Shown: positions 18,844 through 26,388 of the stretch, in pieces | How the letters are laid out: each line of letters begins with the position of its first letter | How positions within the stretch are numbered: the stretch's first letter is position 1 | From: Brachybacterium fresconis | GTDB taxonomy: Bacteria; Actinomycetota; Actinomycetes; Actinomycetales; Dermabacteraceae | Length of the DNA stretch: 64,000 bases | Direction of reading: 5' to 3' | Assembly (NCBI RefSeq): GCF_017876515.1 | Contig: NZ_JAGIOC010000001.1 | Span: forward strand, 1,860,001-1,924,000 | Program-made: the position numbers and the translations under genes | Notes under the pieces: model-generated | The model's database searches: none | Told to the model about the DNA's origin: nothing | Seen by the model: only the letters and a program-made list of their open reading frames with translations

Positions 18844-19395
18844 GTGGCTACAAATCGTCGCAATCTCGTATTTAGAATCGCGCCGGCAATTGCGCTGGGG
18901 GGCGCGTTCGCAGCCGCTCCAAGTGTAGCGCGCGCCGATGGTGGGCAGGAAGATGTAGGTGCAGCCGGTGACCGTGCTAAGCGTGGCCTTAGCAATGCAG
19001 AATTGAAGGAGTACGAGGATCTCGAGACCGCTTTCGGCGAACTCGGGGATCTCACGGATGCCGAAGTCCAAGAGCTCGCTGAGAGTCAGATGGCGACGGG
19101 AGGGGAGAGCGATCCGGCGGTCGCCAGGATCCCTCTTCCTGGGCCCGCAGCTCTCGTGAGCTGTGCCCTGACGGCAGCCTGGGTCTTCCGTGGCGGGGTC
19201 TCGGAGAACCGTGTCATCATGCAGGTGACCGAGGTGGTCGTGGGTTGCGTGGGGATTCCTGCCACCTCCTGGGTGCTCGTCCGCGTGGCTCGGCTGGTGT
19301 GGCGGTATCGGAAGAAGATTGCAGCCGCCCTCGCAGCGGCCGGTCTTACTGCGGCTCAGCTTGCCCCGCTGAGGAACGCACCCTACCCCGGCTGA
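18844..19395 (+). CDS. secreted protein of unknown function, cassette 1 (RRxLxFRIAPA leader)
   Basis: A 183-residue protein from the GTG at 18844. This start is preferred because the leader then matches its paralog at 30272; an ATG at 18793 would add 17 residues. The N-terminus is NRRNLVFRIAPAIALGG, a hydrophobic run, then VARAD: a Tat-like or Sec-like signal with an AxA cleavage site. A charged, acidic middle follows. The C-terminal half is hydrophobic with two Cys (VSCALTAAW and VVGCVGI), then a basic segment and an Ala-rich helix. A small membrane protein gene follows 38 bp later. A secreted toxin or bacteriocin precursor is possible but unproven. Confidence 0.6.
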   Translation: MATNRRNLVFRIAPAIALGGAFAAAPSVARADGGQEDVGAAGDRAKRGLSNAELKEYEDLETAFGELGDLTDAEVQELAESQMATGGESDPAVARIPLPGPAALVSCALTAAWVFRGGVSENRVIMQVTEVVVGCVGIPATSWVLVRVARLVWRYRKKIAAALAAAGLTAAQLAPLRNAPYPG

Positions 19396-19433
19396 GGCCG
19401 CCACTGGCACTTAAGGGCTGGAGATGATTTGTC

Positions 19434-19670
19434 TTGAGGATGCCTTCGCGAGTTGGGTTTCAGCGCGCGGCGTTGTATCTCGGTGTTTCCGTTGCGGGAT
19501 TGGCGGCACTCGTAGGTGTGTACTGCCTCATCTCTGGTAGGTCGCTGGGTGAAGCGCTGGGAAACCTTTGGATTGCACTGGTTATCGCCCTAACGGTGGC
19601 TGTTGCTACGGCTTTTCGTGATCAGCGAGAAGAAGGTGGCACGGATTCAGAAGAGTCGCATCATGAATAG
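19434..19670 (+). CDS. small two-helix membrane protein, cassette 1 (possible immunity partner)
   Basis: A 78-residue protein with a short basic N-terminus, two hydrophobic helices (about residues 11-33 and 44-60), and a charged, acidic C-terminal tail. The start is TTG at 19434 or ATG at 19440, after a GGAG site. It is paired with the secreted protein upstream, as in the second cassette. Small two-helix proteins beside secreted peptides are often immunity proteins; that role is inferred here. Confidence 0.6.
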   Translation: MRMPSRVGFQRAALYLGVSVAGLAALVGVYCLISGRSLGEALGNLWIALVIALTVAVATAFRDQREEGGTDSEESHHE

Positions 19671-19720
19671 CGATTGTGAACTCCTGCAGTTGCAGTTGCT
19701 ATAGCCTAGAGGGTGCCAAT

Positions 19721-19757
19721 GAGAGGGTTCGGATCGCAGATCCAGTCGGACCCTCTC
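19721..19757 (+). terminator. hairpin after cassette 1
   Basis: GAGAGGGT and ACCCTCTC pair across a loop that itself contains GATC/GATC. It lies between the cassette and the intact IS copy and probably ends the cassette transcript. Confidence 0.55.
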
Positions 19758-19765
19758 AGGAGGGT

Positions 19766-21239
19766 GAGATTGTGTCACGATCTGCGGATGAGAAGTTTCA
19801 GGCGACTCGCTGATCCGGCCCTGATTCGAGGGTGTCGGAGTGGTCGCGGCGTTCGACGAGTTGTCCTTTCTCGAATATCGCTCCGGCGCGGACGAGTGCG
19901 ACGAGGTGGGGTGCGTTCACGGCGCGCCAGCGGGTCTGGGCGGACTCGATGAGCTTGAATGCCATCGCGATCCCAGCGGCGCGAGACCCGGGCCCTTTCG
20001 TGACACGCTGGCGCAGCCGGACGGTGGCGAACGTCGACTCGATGGGGTTGGTGGTGCGCAGGTGGATCCAGTGCTCGGCGGGGTAGGCGTAGAACTCCAG
20101 CAGTACGTCGAGGTCGTCGGTGACCTTCGCGGCGGCCTTGGGCCACTTGGCCCCGTACTCGTCGGCGAAGACCGCCGCGGCAGCCTCAGCGTGCTCACGA
20201 TCCTCGGCCTGCCAGATCTCGGCCAGTGCCTTCTTCGCCCCCGGCTGGGCCGACTTGGGCAGGGCGTTGAGCACATTGGCGATCTTGTGGAACCAGCAGC
20301 GCTGTTCCCGGGTGGTCGGGAAGACGTCGCGGAGGGCGGACCAGAACCCCAGTGCGCCGTCCCCGATCGCGAGCACGGGGGCGGCCATCCCGCGACGTTT
20401 GCAGTCGCGCAGGAGGTCGGCCCACGACTCGGTGCTTTCGCGGTGGCCGTCATCGAGGGTGATCAGCTCCTTGGTGCCGTCGGCGCGCACGCCGATCATT
20501 ACCAGCAGGCAGATCTTGTCCTGGTTCAGGCGGACCTTGAGGTGGATCCCGTCGACCCAGACGTAGACGTAGTCGGTGCCGGCCAGCGACCGGGTGTTGA
20601 ACGCGGCCGCCTCGCCCTGCCACTGGCCGGTCAGGCGGGTAATCGTTGCCGGTGACAGGCCCGCGGCTGAGCCGAGGAACTGCTCCAGCGCCGAGGCGAA
20701 GTCGCTGGACGAGAGGCCGTGCAGGTACAACAGTGGCAGCACCTCGGCCACCTGCGGGGACTTGCGCGCCCAGGCGGGCAGGATCGCCGAGGCGAACCGC
20801 TTCCGCTCACCCGTAGCCTCGTCGGTGCGCTTGTCGTTGACCCGTGGGGCACGGACCGGTACTGCACCGGCCGCGGTGGTCACCTCGCGGGTGGCGTGGT
20901 ACCCGTTGCGCACCACCAGCCGGTGGCCGTTGTCGTCGACCTCGTCCGCCGAGGCGTCGACGTAGGCGGCGACCTCGGCCTGCAACGCGGCCGCGAGCAT
21001 CTGCCGGGCACCGTCGCGAGCGATCGCATCGAGCATCGACTCGCCGGGCGGGTTCGGCCCGGCCTGGTTGGAGTCGGAATCGTCGGGGACTATCTTGAGC
21101 ATCGGGCGTACCTTCCCGAACCAGCGCGTCAACGCCGGTTCTTGATCAGAGTCTTCGTTCCTTGTAGATCAGCCTCGGGAAGGTGCGCCCCTTGCACGCC
21201 ACCCCGCCGAGACTCATCCACAGGTTCTGATCATTCCTC
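19766..21239 (-). mobile_element. IS256-family insertion sequence, intact copy
   Basis: A 1,474-bp element with a single transposase gene and 27-bp terminal repeats. The inner end (19766-19792) matches the outer right end at 17 of 27 positions and the left relic end at 21 of 27. No target duplication flanks this copy alone. Confidence 0.8.
19798..21132 (-). CDS. IS256-family transposase
   Basis: A 444-residue Mutator-type (IS256) DDE transposase. Visible marks are the N-terminal GARQMLAAALQAEVAAYVDA, the first catalytic Asp in YVWVDGIHLKVR, the second in IGDGALGFW, and the C/D(2)H-type stretch QRCWFHKIANVLNALPKS typical of Mutator/IS256 enzymes. The final Glu region is NPIESTFATVR. It appears full length and intact, so this copy may be active. 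It moves DNA by a circular intermediate with 8-9 bp target duplications. Confidence 0.93.
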   Translation of the reverse strand: MTRWFGKVRPMLKIVPDDSDSNQAGPNPPGESMLDAIARDGARQMLAAALQAEVAAYVDASADEVDDNGHRLVVRNGYHATREVTTAAGAVPVRAPRVNDKRTDEATGERKRFASAILPAWARKSPQVAEVLPLLYLHGLSSSDFASALEQFLGSAAGLSPATITRLTGQWQGEAAAFNTRSLAGTDYVYVWVDGIHLKVRLNQDKICLLVMIGVRADGTKELITLDDGHRESTESWADLLRDCKRRGMAAPVLAIGDGALGFWSALRDVFPTTREQRCWFHKIANVLNALPKSAQPGAKKALAEIWQAEDREHAEAAAAVFADEYGAKWPKAAAKVTDDLDVLLEFYAYPAEHWIHLRTTNPIESTFATVRLRQRVTKGPGSRAAGIAMAFKLIESAQTRWRAVNAPHLVALVRAGAIFEKGQLVERRDHSDTLESGPDQRVA

Positions 21240-21697
21240 GCGTCCTCGATCTGCTCGGCGCTCAGGCGCACCGTGCGCTGGTAGACGCCCTTGGCGCGGG
21301 CTGCGGCGATGCCCTCGGCCTGGCGCTCCCGGGTGGTGGCGCGCTCGAGCTGGGCCACGGCCGCGAGGATGGTCAGCATGAACTCGCTCTGGGGAGTGTC
21401 GGTGCTCAGCTCGGGGTTGTCGACGAAGACGACCTGGACCTGTTTGGCGCGCATCTCCTCGACGAGGGCGAGGAGGTCGGTCGTGGAGCGGGCGAGGCGG
21501 TCAGGCGACTTGACCTTGACGATGTCGCCCTCCCTGACATAGCCGATCAGTCGGGCCAGCGCCGGTCGGTCGCAGGTGTTCTTGCCGCTGACCTTCTCGG
21601 TGAAGAGCTTGTCCACCTCCCCGAGCGCCTGCAGTTGGCGGTCGAGGTTCTGGTCAGCAGCGCTGACCCTGGCGTAGCCCACGGTCTTGCCGGCCAT
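21240..21697 (-). pseudogene. N-terminal part of serine resolvase A, interrupted
   Basis: Encodes the catalytic domain of a Tn3/pin-type resolvase. The active-site region is VGYARVSAADQNLDRQ (nucleophilic Ser in ARVS), with KVKSPDRLARS and AAVAQLERATTRERQAEGIAAA following. Native sequence ends at AEQIEDA; beyond the 9-bp duplication the frame enters the IS end and stops at 21146. It thus makes a protein lacking its helix-turn-helix, which lies at 18059-18200. The start is ATG at 21697. Confidence 0.9.
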
Positions 21698-21798
21698 GCC
21701 CTCTGAACAACATCCTCGGACCGGCCGACCAGCACCACCACGAGGCCCGGTGGTCCGCAGGACCGACGGGCGACGCGACGCGAACGATGCCTAAAAAG

Positions 21799-21842
21799 AA
21801 GGCCCGCCCGTGACTCCCCTGGGGGAACCACGAGCGGGCCTT
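21799..21842 (-). terminator. terminator of the lipoprotein gene
   Basis: AAGGCCCGC and GCGGGCCTT form a stem extended by CCGTG/CACG. On the minus strand it is followed by CTTTTT, a classic Rho-independent signal just after the lipoprotein stop. Confidence 0.85.
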
Positions 21843-21851
21843 GTTGATGTG

Positions 21852-22784
21852 TCAGTCGGTGATCCAGTCACCGTTCGAGTCAGTGGTGTAGCCATCGACC
21901 TCGCCCTCGAGCACTCCGATCTCGCCGGAACGCATGACCGTGAAGGTGAACGACGCGGCGTCGCTGGTCGTGTCATCCTCGCCGCTCTTCGGGAGACGGA
22001 GGGTGAACGTCGCCGAATCCTCGTCGCTGACCGAGGACGCACAGGGCTGGACCAGGGTGATGTCAGAACCATCGTCCGAGGCGTAGGCCCCCGTCTCGGG
22101 GTCCGCCTCGTCCAGCGCATCGAGCGCAAGTGCGCCGTCTGGGAACTGCCCAGTCTCGTTCCCGGGGTCGCCGGGTAGTCCCAGAGCGCTCAGGAGCGTG
22201 CCACGCGGCGTCCCCTGGCTCTCCTGTGCTTGGCGTTCAAGTGCATCGACGTCCAGCTCACCGTCTGCTGTCACGGGACCGACCATCACGTCCATTTGCT
22301 CGATGGCTTCCTCCGTGCCGGCAGCCGCGACGAACTCGTCCCAGCTGGCGTATCCGAGCTGGTCGAGAGCGGCCTGCAGGTCGGCGTCGAAGGTCTCCTT
22401 CTGCTTCTCGACGGACTCGGCGGCGCTCTGGCCGGAGGCCTCGAGTGTGGACTTCCCATCTCCGGCGTAGGCCACCTGCAGGTCTACGGCGCAGCGGTCG
22501 GCGGATTCGAGCTCGTGCGGCGTGAAGGCCATGCCCGAGACGAGGAGGCCATCCATGTCCTCCCCGGCCGCCTCCATGAGGCTCTCGGGGATGCGGACCT
22601 CGAGCGCGCCGGCGTCGCCGGCGTACGTGGGCTGCGCGAACTCGTAGACGTTCTCCTGCGCCTCAGCGGGGCCGTCGCCCGTCGATGCATCGGTGGACCC
22701 GCCGCAGGCGGATAGCACCAGGGGGGCTGCCAGTGCGAGGGCGGCAAGGCCGAATGACCTACGCGCGGTCATGGTCATGGTCAT
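21852..22784 (-). CDS. hypothetical secreted lipoprotein
   Basis: A 310-residue protein with a lipoprotein signal: MTMTMTARRSFGL, a hydrophobic core, and lipobox LVLSAC with lipidated Cys at about residue 27. The mature part is acidic and Ser/Asp-rich with few hydrophobic segments. A conserved-looking C-terminal domain of about 75 residues (TLVQPCASSVSD through EGEVDGYTTDSNGDW) contains one further Cys. The family is not recognised. It is divergent from the XRE gene and ends in a strong terminator. It may be an element-encoded surface protein such as an entry-exclusion factor; no direct evidence. Confidence 0.75.
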   Translation of the reverse strand: MTMTMTARRSFGLAALALAAPLVLSACGGSTDASTGDGPAEAQENVYEFAQPTYAGDAGALEVRIPESLMEAAGEDMDGLLVSGMAFTPHELESADRCAVDLQVAYAGDGKSTLEASGQSAAESVEKQKETFDADLQAALDQLGYASWDEFVAAAGTEEAIEQMDVMVGPVTADGELDVDALERQAQESQGTPRGTLLSALGLPGDPGNETGQFPDGALALDALDEADPETGAYASDDGSDITLVQPCASSVSDEDSATFTLRLPKSGEDDTTSDAASFTFTVMRSGEIGVLEGEVDGYTTDSNGDWITD

Positions 22785-22867
22785 GCTGATCTCCTAGTTG
22801 GGTCCGTGATGGACAGGGCCGTAGGGGTCCGCCAGTCACCAACAGCGATGAGGTGTTCATACGTCTT

Positions 22868-22883
22868 GGCTCATAAACGAGCC
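22868..22883. promoter_or_regulatory. possible operator between lipoprotein and XRE genes
   Basis: GGCTC-ATAAAC-GAGCC is an inverted repeat in the divergent spacer, followed by CAGGCC twice. Its placement suits autoregulation by the XRE-type protein downstream. Confidence 0.35.
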
Positions 22884-22959
22884 GAATCCCCACAGGCCAA
22901 ACATAACAGGCCTTGCAAATAGGGTGTTCTATCACAGGCCCGATGGGGACGATTGTTCT

Positions 22960-23217
22960 GTGAACTGGACAAATGCGGACGCGCGTCGCCTCGGAGCGAC
23001 CCTCCGCAGCCTGAGGGAGCAGAAAGTACTTACGCAGGAGGGCCTGGCCTACTCCGCCGGCCTGACAAAGAACTCACTCCAGCTGCTCGAGGCCGGGCGC
23101 GGCTCGGGCCGGAAGGACTCCACGAGCCCCTCGAACCCCCGAATGGCGACGATGACGAGCCTTGCCGGCGCCCTCGACATGAGCGTGTCGGAACTGCTCA
23201 GGAAGGCGGACCTGTAG
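22960..23217 (+). CDS. XRE-family transcriptional regulator
   Basis: An 85-residue single-domain helix-turn-helix protein: RRLGATLRSLREQKVLTQEG, then LAYSAGLTKNSLQLLEAGR, and MTSLAGALDMSVSELL closing the domain. This is the Cro/CI fold. The GTG at 22960 gives a compact domain; a GTG 12 codons earlier is also possible. It is divergent from the lipoprotein gene and may repress that promoter or ardA. Confidence 0.85.
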   Translation: MNWTNADARRLGATLRSLREQKVLTQEGLAYSAGLTKNSLQLLEAGRGSGRKDSTSPSNPRMATMTSLAGALDMSVSELLRKADL

Positions 23218-23335
23218 CTGCGGACACCTGGTGGCCAGATCGTGGTCTCGCCGCGGCCAGCAAGAGGCCAATGAGCACCCACGCATCGACTGCTCCAAGA
23301 ACCGTTGCCGTGCTCGGGCCAGCTGAGGCCCATGT

Positions 23336-23436
23336 GTGACCACTTGCGGTCACTGTCTGGCCGGTACGTGGCCGCCCAGCGGGCAGGTCGCTGGGAGCCC
23401 CTCGAACGGCCAGCCCGCGGCCACAAAGTGGCCGCG
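23336..23436. repeat. two inverted repeats downstream of ardA
   Basis: GTGACC-ACTTGC-GGTCAC (23336-23353) and CGCGGCCAC-AAA-GTGGCCGCG (23416-23436) are perfect hairpins in the 256-bp gap between the XRE and ardA genes. The second lies 38 bp beyond the ardA stop and may terminate it. The rest of the gap is rich in GGCC motifs and contains no gene. Confidence 0.6.
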
Positions 23437-23473
23437 AGGTGACCATGACTCTTGCGGGGCCGACTTCTCTCGA

Positions 23474-24025
23474 TCACAGGTCCCGGAAGACGAAGACGCC
23501 GCCGTCTTCACTGTGCTCGACGGTGTAGTCGAACAGCAGATCGCGCGCCCACTGGTCGTAGTCGATGTACCGGCGCACCTCGTCGGAGACGCCCTCGAGC
23601 AGGCCGCCCTCCTCGAGAATGTGGTCGGCGTACTCACGCCAGGAGCACCACTCGCCCTCATAGCGCTCCTCGAAGTCGGAGGTGCTGGGCAGGTCGCCCG
23701 TGCCCTCGGCAACGTACGAACCGGACTTCACCCACGCGAACAAGGCCTCCCGCTGATGATCGGGCACCGCGGTGAGCACCTCGCTCCACTGGGCGGCGTC
23801 ATGCGGGCTCATCTCTCCCTGGATGGGGATGCCCTCGTGGTCCATGACCCAGAGCTCCTCGTGGCCGTCAGGGTCGTATGGGGAGCCGTGCAGCTTCGCC
23901 GGCGTGACATCGTCGCAGTCATCCGCGTCGTACCAGCTGCCCAGCAGGTTGCCCTCGTTGTAGCAGGCAAGGCATCCAACCCAGGCGCGGGGCTCGGTGT
24001 GGCGGATGTTGGTGGTGATGGCCAT
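23474..24025 (-). CDS. ardA: antirestriction protein ArdA
   Basis: A 183-residue acidic protein matching ArdA. It has RAWVGCLACYNEGNLLG at the N-terminus and WCSWREYADHILEE later, then RRYIDYDQWARDLLFDY. ArdA dimers mimic bent B-DNA and block type I restriction enzymes, protecting incoming DNA after transfer. The ATG at 24025 is chosen because GAGGAGG lies just upstream; an ATG 7 codons earlier lacks a site. It sits back-to-back with an R-M operon, so the element carries both restriction and antirestriction. Confidence 0.92.
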   Translation of the reverse strand: MAITTNIRHTEPRAWVGCLACYNEGNLLGSWYDADDCDDVTPAKLHGSPYDPDGHEELWVMDHEGIPIQGEMSPHDAAQWSEVLTAVPDHQREALFAWVKSGSYVAEGTGDLPSTSDFEERYEGEWCSWREYADHILEEGGLLEGVSDEVRRYIDYDQWARDLLFDYTVEHSEDGGVFVFRDL

Positions 24026-24264
24026 GGAAGCGTCCTCCTCGATCATGAGCAGGCAGGCGCCATGCTCGTCACGAGGTCACCCGGGCCGCCTGCGGCGGCC
24101 TGTCAGCTCGAGGCATTCCACCAGCCTGAACGGCCGCATCCAGCCTTATCCGGGAACGGCGGCGCATCGAGCTCGATCGGCGCCGGGTTAGGATTGGACA
24201 AAGGGACCGTGATGCACTGTGACGTGCGGAGACGGACCCGAGCCGTGCGAGTGTGAGGATCTAA

Positions 24265-26388
24265 ATGTCGAGGTTAACGGACCTTCTGCGCGCTGCTAAG
24301 CAGCTTGACCCTCAGCTTGGTGAGGACCTGGAAGCCGAGATCCGACCGTTGCAGGAGCGTCTGCCCTTCGGCCTCAACTTCGAGAGGCACGCACCCGAGG
24401 CAGTCGAGTTGGCAGGCCACAAGATCCGCAAGGGCAGCAAGGTACGAGTCCTCCCGCCGAGAGGGTCCACTGTCCGCGGGGACCAGCGTATTTGGGTGGT
24501 GACGTCGATCCGCGGCAACTCCGCTGAGCTTACGACTCCGAATGGCGAAGAGGTCGAGACTGTGACGGTGCAGCTCGACGATCTTATCCTCGTTGCAGAA
24601 TTTAGGGATCGAATCTACCCCGGATTGCGCCCAGACGGATCTGTCGAGCGTCGTGATGACAGACCATTCCACAGCGTTATCACTGGAGAGAACTTTCATG
24701 CTTTAGCCCTTTTGACATTCACTCATGAGCAAGCCGTTGACGTCATATACATCGACCCGCCCTACAACTCTGGTGCAAGCGACTGGAAGTACAACAACAA
24801 CTACGTGGCAGAAGACGACCTGTATCGCCATTCCAAGTGGCTGGCGTTTATAGAGCGCAGATTAAAGCTTGCTCGCAGACTCTTGCGGCGAGACGGAACC
24901 CTTGTGGTCACGATTGATGAGCACGAGGTTAGCCGGCTTGGCGTGTTGTTGAGTCAGCTCTTTCCGGAGAGCACGGTCCAGCTAGTGACAATAGTGAACA
25001 ACCCAAAAGGCGTCACACAGGAGTACCTCTCCAGGGTTGAAGAGTATGCCTACTTTGTGTTCGGACCTGAAGCTCAACTTGGCTCTGTCGACGATGACCT
25101 CCTCACTCATCGAGATATAGATGAAAGTGGTGGCGACGGAGAGGTTCAGCGCCCTCGATGGAAGGGTCTATTGCGGTCGGGCGACGACTCGCTTCGCGTG
25201 AACCGTAAGGATATGTTTTATCCGGTTTGGTTCGATGAATCTACAGGCCGGTTGGATCATGCGGGTGATCCCTTACCTTGGGGCGAAGTGCCGTTCTTCG
25301 AAAAGAAAAACGGGTTAACTCCGATCTGGCCTATTCGACGGGACCTTCAAGAGGGACGATGGGGCGTCGGAAAAGATACTCTGAATTTACTCATTAAACA
25401 AGGCTTTGCGGCGGTAGGCAGGTTCGACAAGAAGAGAAACACTTGGGCGGTCTCATACCTGTCCCGCCAAGTTCGTGATGACCTTGCTCTCGGTCTATTA
25501 CAAGTGCTTTCCGCTAATGAAGCTACTGGTGTCGCCGACGTGGCATACGTGGTCACGGCTGCACGCCGAATTAGAACAGTATGGCATCGCTCTAGTCATG
25601 ACGCCGGTGCGCATGGAACTGACTTGATTCGAAGTCTCCTTGGTTCTGGCCGAGGGTTCCCCTTCCCAAAATCTCTCTACGCGGTCGAAGATACTCTTCG
25701 CCCACTCGTGATCGGCAAGCGGGATGCCGTTGTGCTCGACTTTTTCGCGGGCTCGGGAACCACAGCCCACGCGCTGATGCGCTTGAATCGGCAGGACGGC
25801 GGTAAACGAAAAAGTATTCTCGTCACGAATAACGAAGTGTCCGCGACAGAACAAGAGTCGCTAAGAGCCACAGGTTTCCGTCCTGGCGATACCGAATGGG
25901 AACGTCTCGGGATCTGCGATTTAATAACCAAGCCGCGAATCCAAGCAGCAATTGCTGGCAGCACATCCAAGGGCGAGCCAGTCAACGGCGATTACAAGTT
26001 TGTGGACGAGTTCCCGATGTCTGAAGGGTTCGAGGAGAACGCAGCGTTCTTCACCCTGACCTACGAGTCACCGTGGCGGGTCAGCACGGATCGTGCGTTT
26101 TCAGCCATCGCCCCGATGCTCTGGCTACGGGCCGGTGCCGTCGGCCGCAGAATCGACTCAATCTCCGACGGCTGGGATGTGGCAGATAGTTACGGCATCA
26201 TCAACGACCTGGACCGTGCGTCTGAGTTCATCGCGGCGCTTGTCGCAGTAGAGGGCCTTCGGATCGCCTTCATCGTGACCGACGACGAGGGACGCTACCA
26301 ACAGGTGGCCAATGAGATCCCTGGCGTAGAGACGGTGCGCCTCTACGAGGATTACCTCCGTAACTGCGAAATGACCGGTGACTTCTGA
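24265..26388 (+). CDS. type III-like DNA methyltransferase (Mod)
   Basis: A 707-residue beta-class N6-adenine/N4-cytosine methyltransferase. Motif IV DPPYNSG is at about residue 164, the target-recognition region lies between, and the SAM-binding motif I DFFAGSGTTAHAL is near residue 493. Motif IV before motif I is the beta order found in type III Mod proteins. It overlaps the next gene by TGATG, forming a mod-res operon. A+T content is clearly higher than in the rest of the window in the middle of the gene, suggesting separate origin or a swapped specificity region. Confidence 0.9.
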   Translation: MSRLTDLLRAAKQLDPQLGEDLEAEIRPLQERLPFGLNFERHAPEAVELAGHKIRKGSKVRVLPPRGSTVRGDQRIWVVTSIRGNSAELTTPNGEEVETVTVQLDDLILVAEFRDRIYPGLRPDGSVERRDDRPFHSVITGENFHALALLTFTHEQAVDVIYIDPPYNSGASDWKYNNNYVAEDDLYRHSKWLAFIERRLKLARRLLRRDGTLVVTIDEHEVSRLGVLLSQLFPESTVQLVTIVNNPKGVTQEYLSRVEEYAYFVFGPEAQLGSVDDDLLTHRDIDESGGDGEVQRPRWKGLLRSGDDSLRVNRKDMFYPVWFDESTGRLDHAGDPLPWGEVPFFEKKNGLTPIWPIRRDLQEGRWGVGKDTLNLLIKQGFAAVGRFDKKRNTWAVSYLSRQVRDDLALGLLQVLSANEATGVADVAYVVTAARRIRTVWHRSSHDAGAHGTDLIRSLLGSGRGFPFPKSLYAVEDTLRPLVIGKRDAVVLDFFAGSGTTAHALMRLNRQDGGKRKSILVTNNEVSATEQESLRATGFRPGDTEWERLGICDLITKPRIQAAIAGSTSKGEPVNGDYKFVDEFPMSEGFEENAAFFTLTYESPWRVSTDRAFSAIAPMLWLRAGAVGRRIDSISDGWDVADSYGIINDLDRASEFIAALVAVEGLRIAFIVTDDEGRYQQVANEIPGVETVRLYEDYLRNCEMTGDF

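Larger units (their letters stand above)
18201..21239. mobile_element. composite IS256-family transposon carrying cassette 1
   Basis: A 3,039-bp unit bounded by 27-bp inverted repeats (18201-18227 and 21213-21239, 22 of 27 identical) and flanked by a 9-bp target duplication. From the left it holds a decayed IS256 transposase, two non-transposition genes (18844-19395 and 19434-19670), and a complete IS256 copy (19766-21239). The internal IS end at 19766 lacks the duplication. The block therefore moved as a composite, using the relic's outer end and the intact copy's outer end. Confidence 0.85.
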
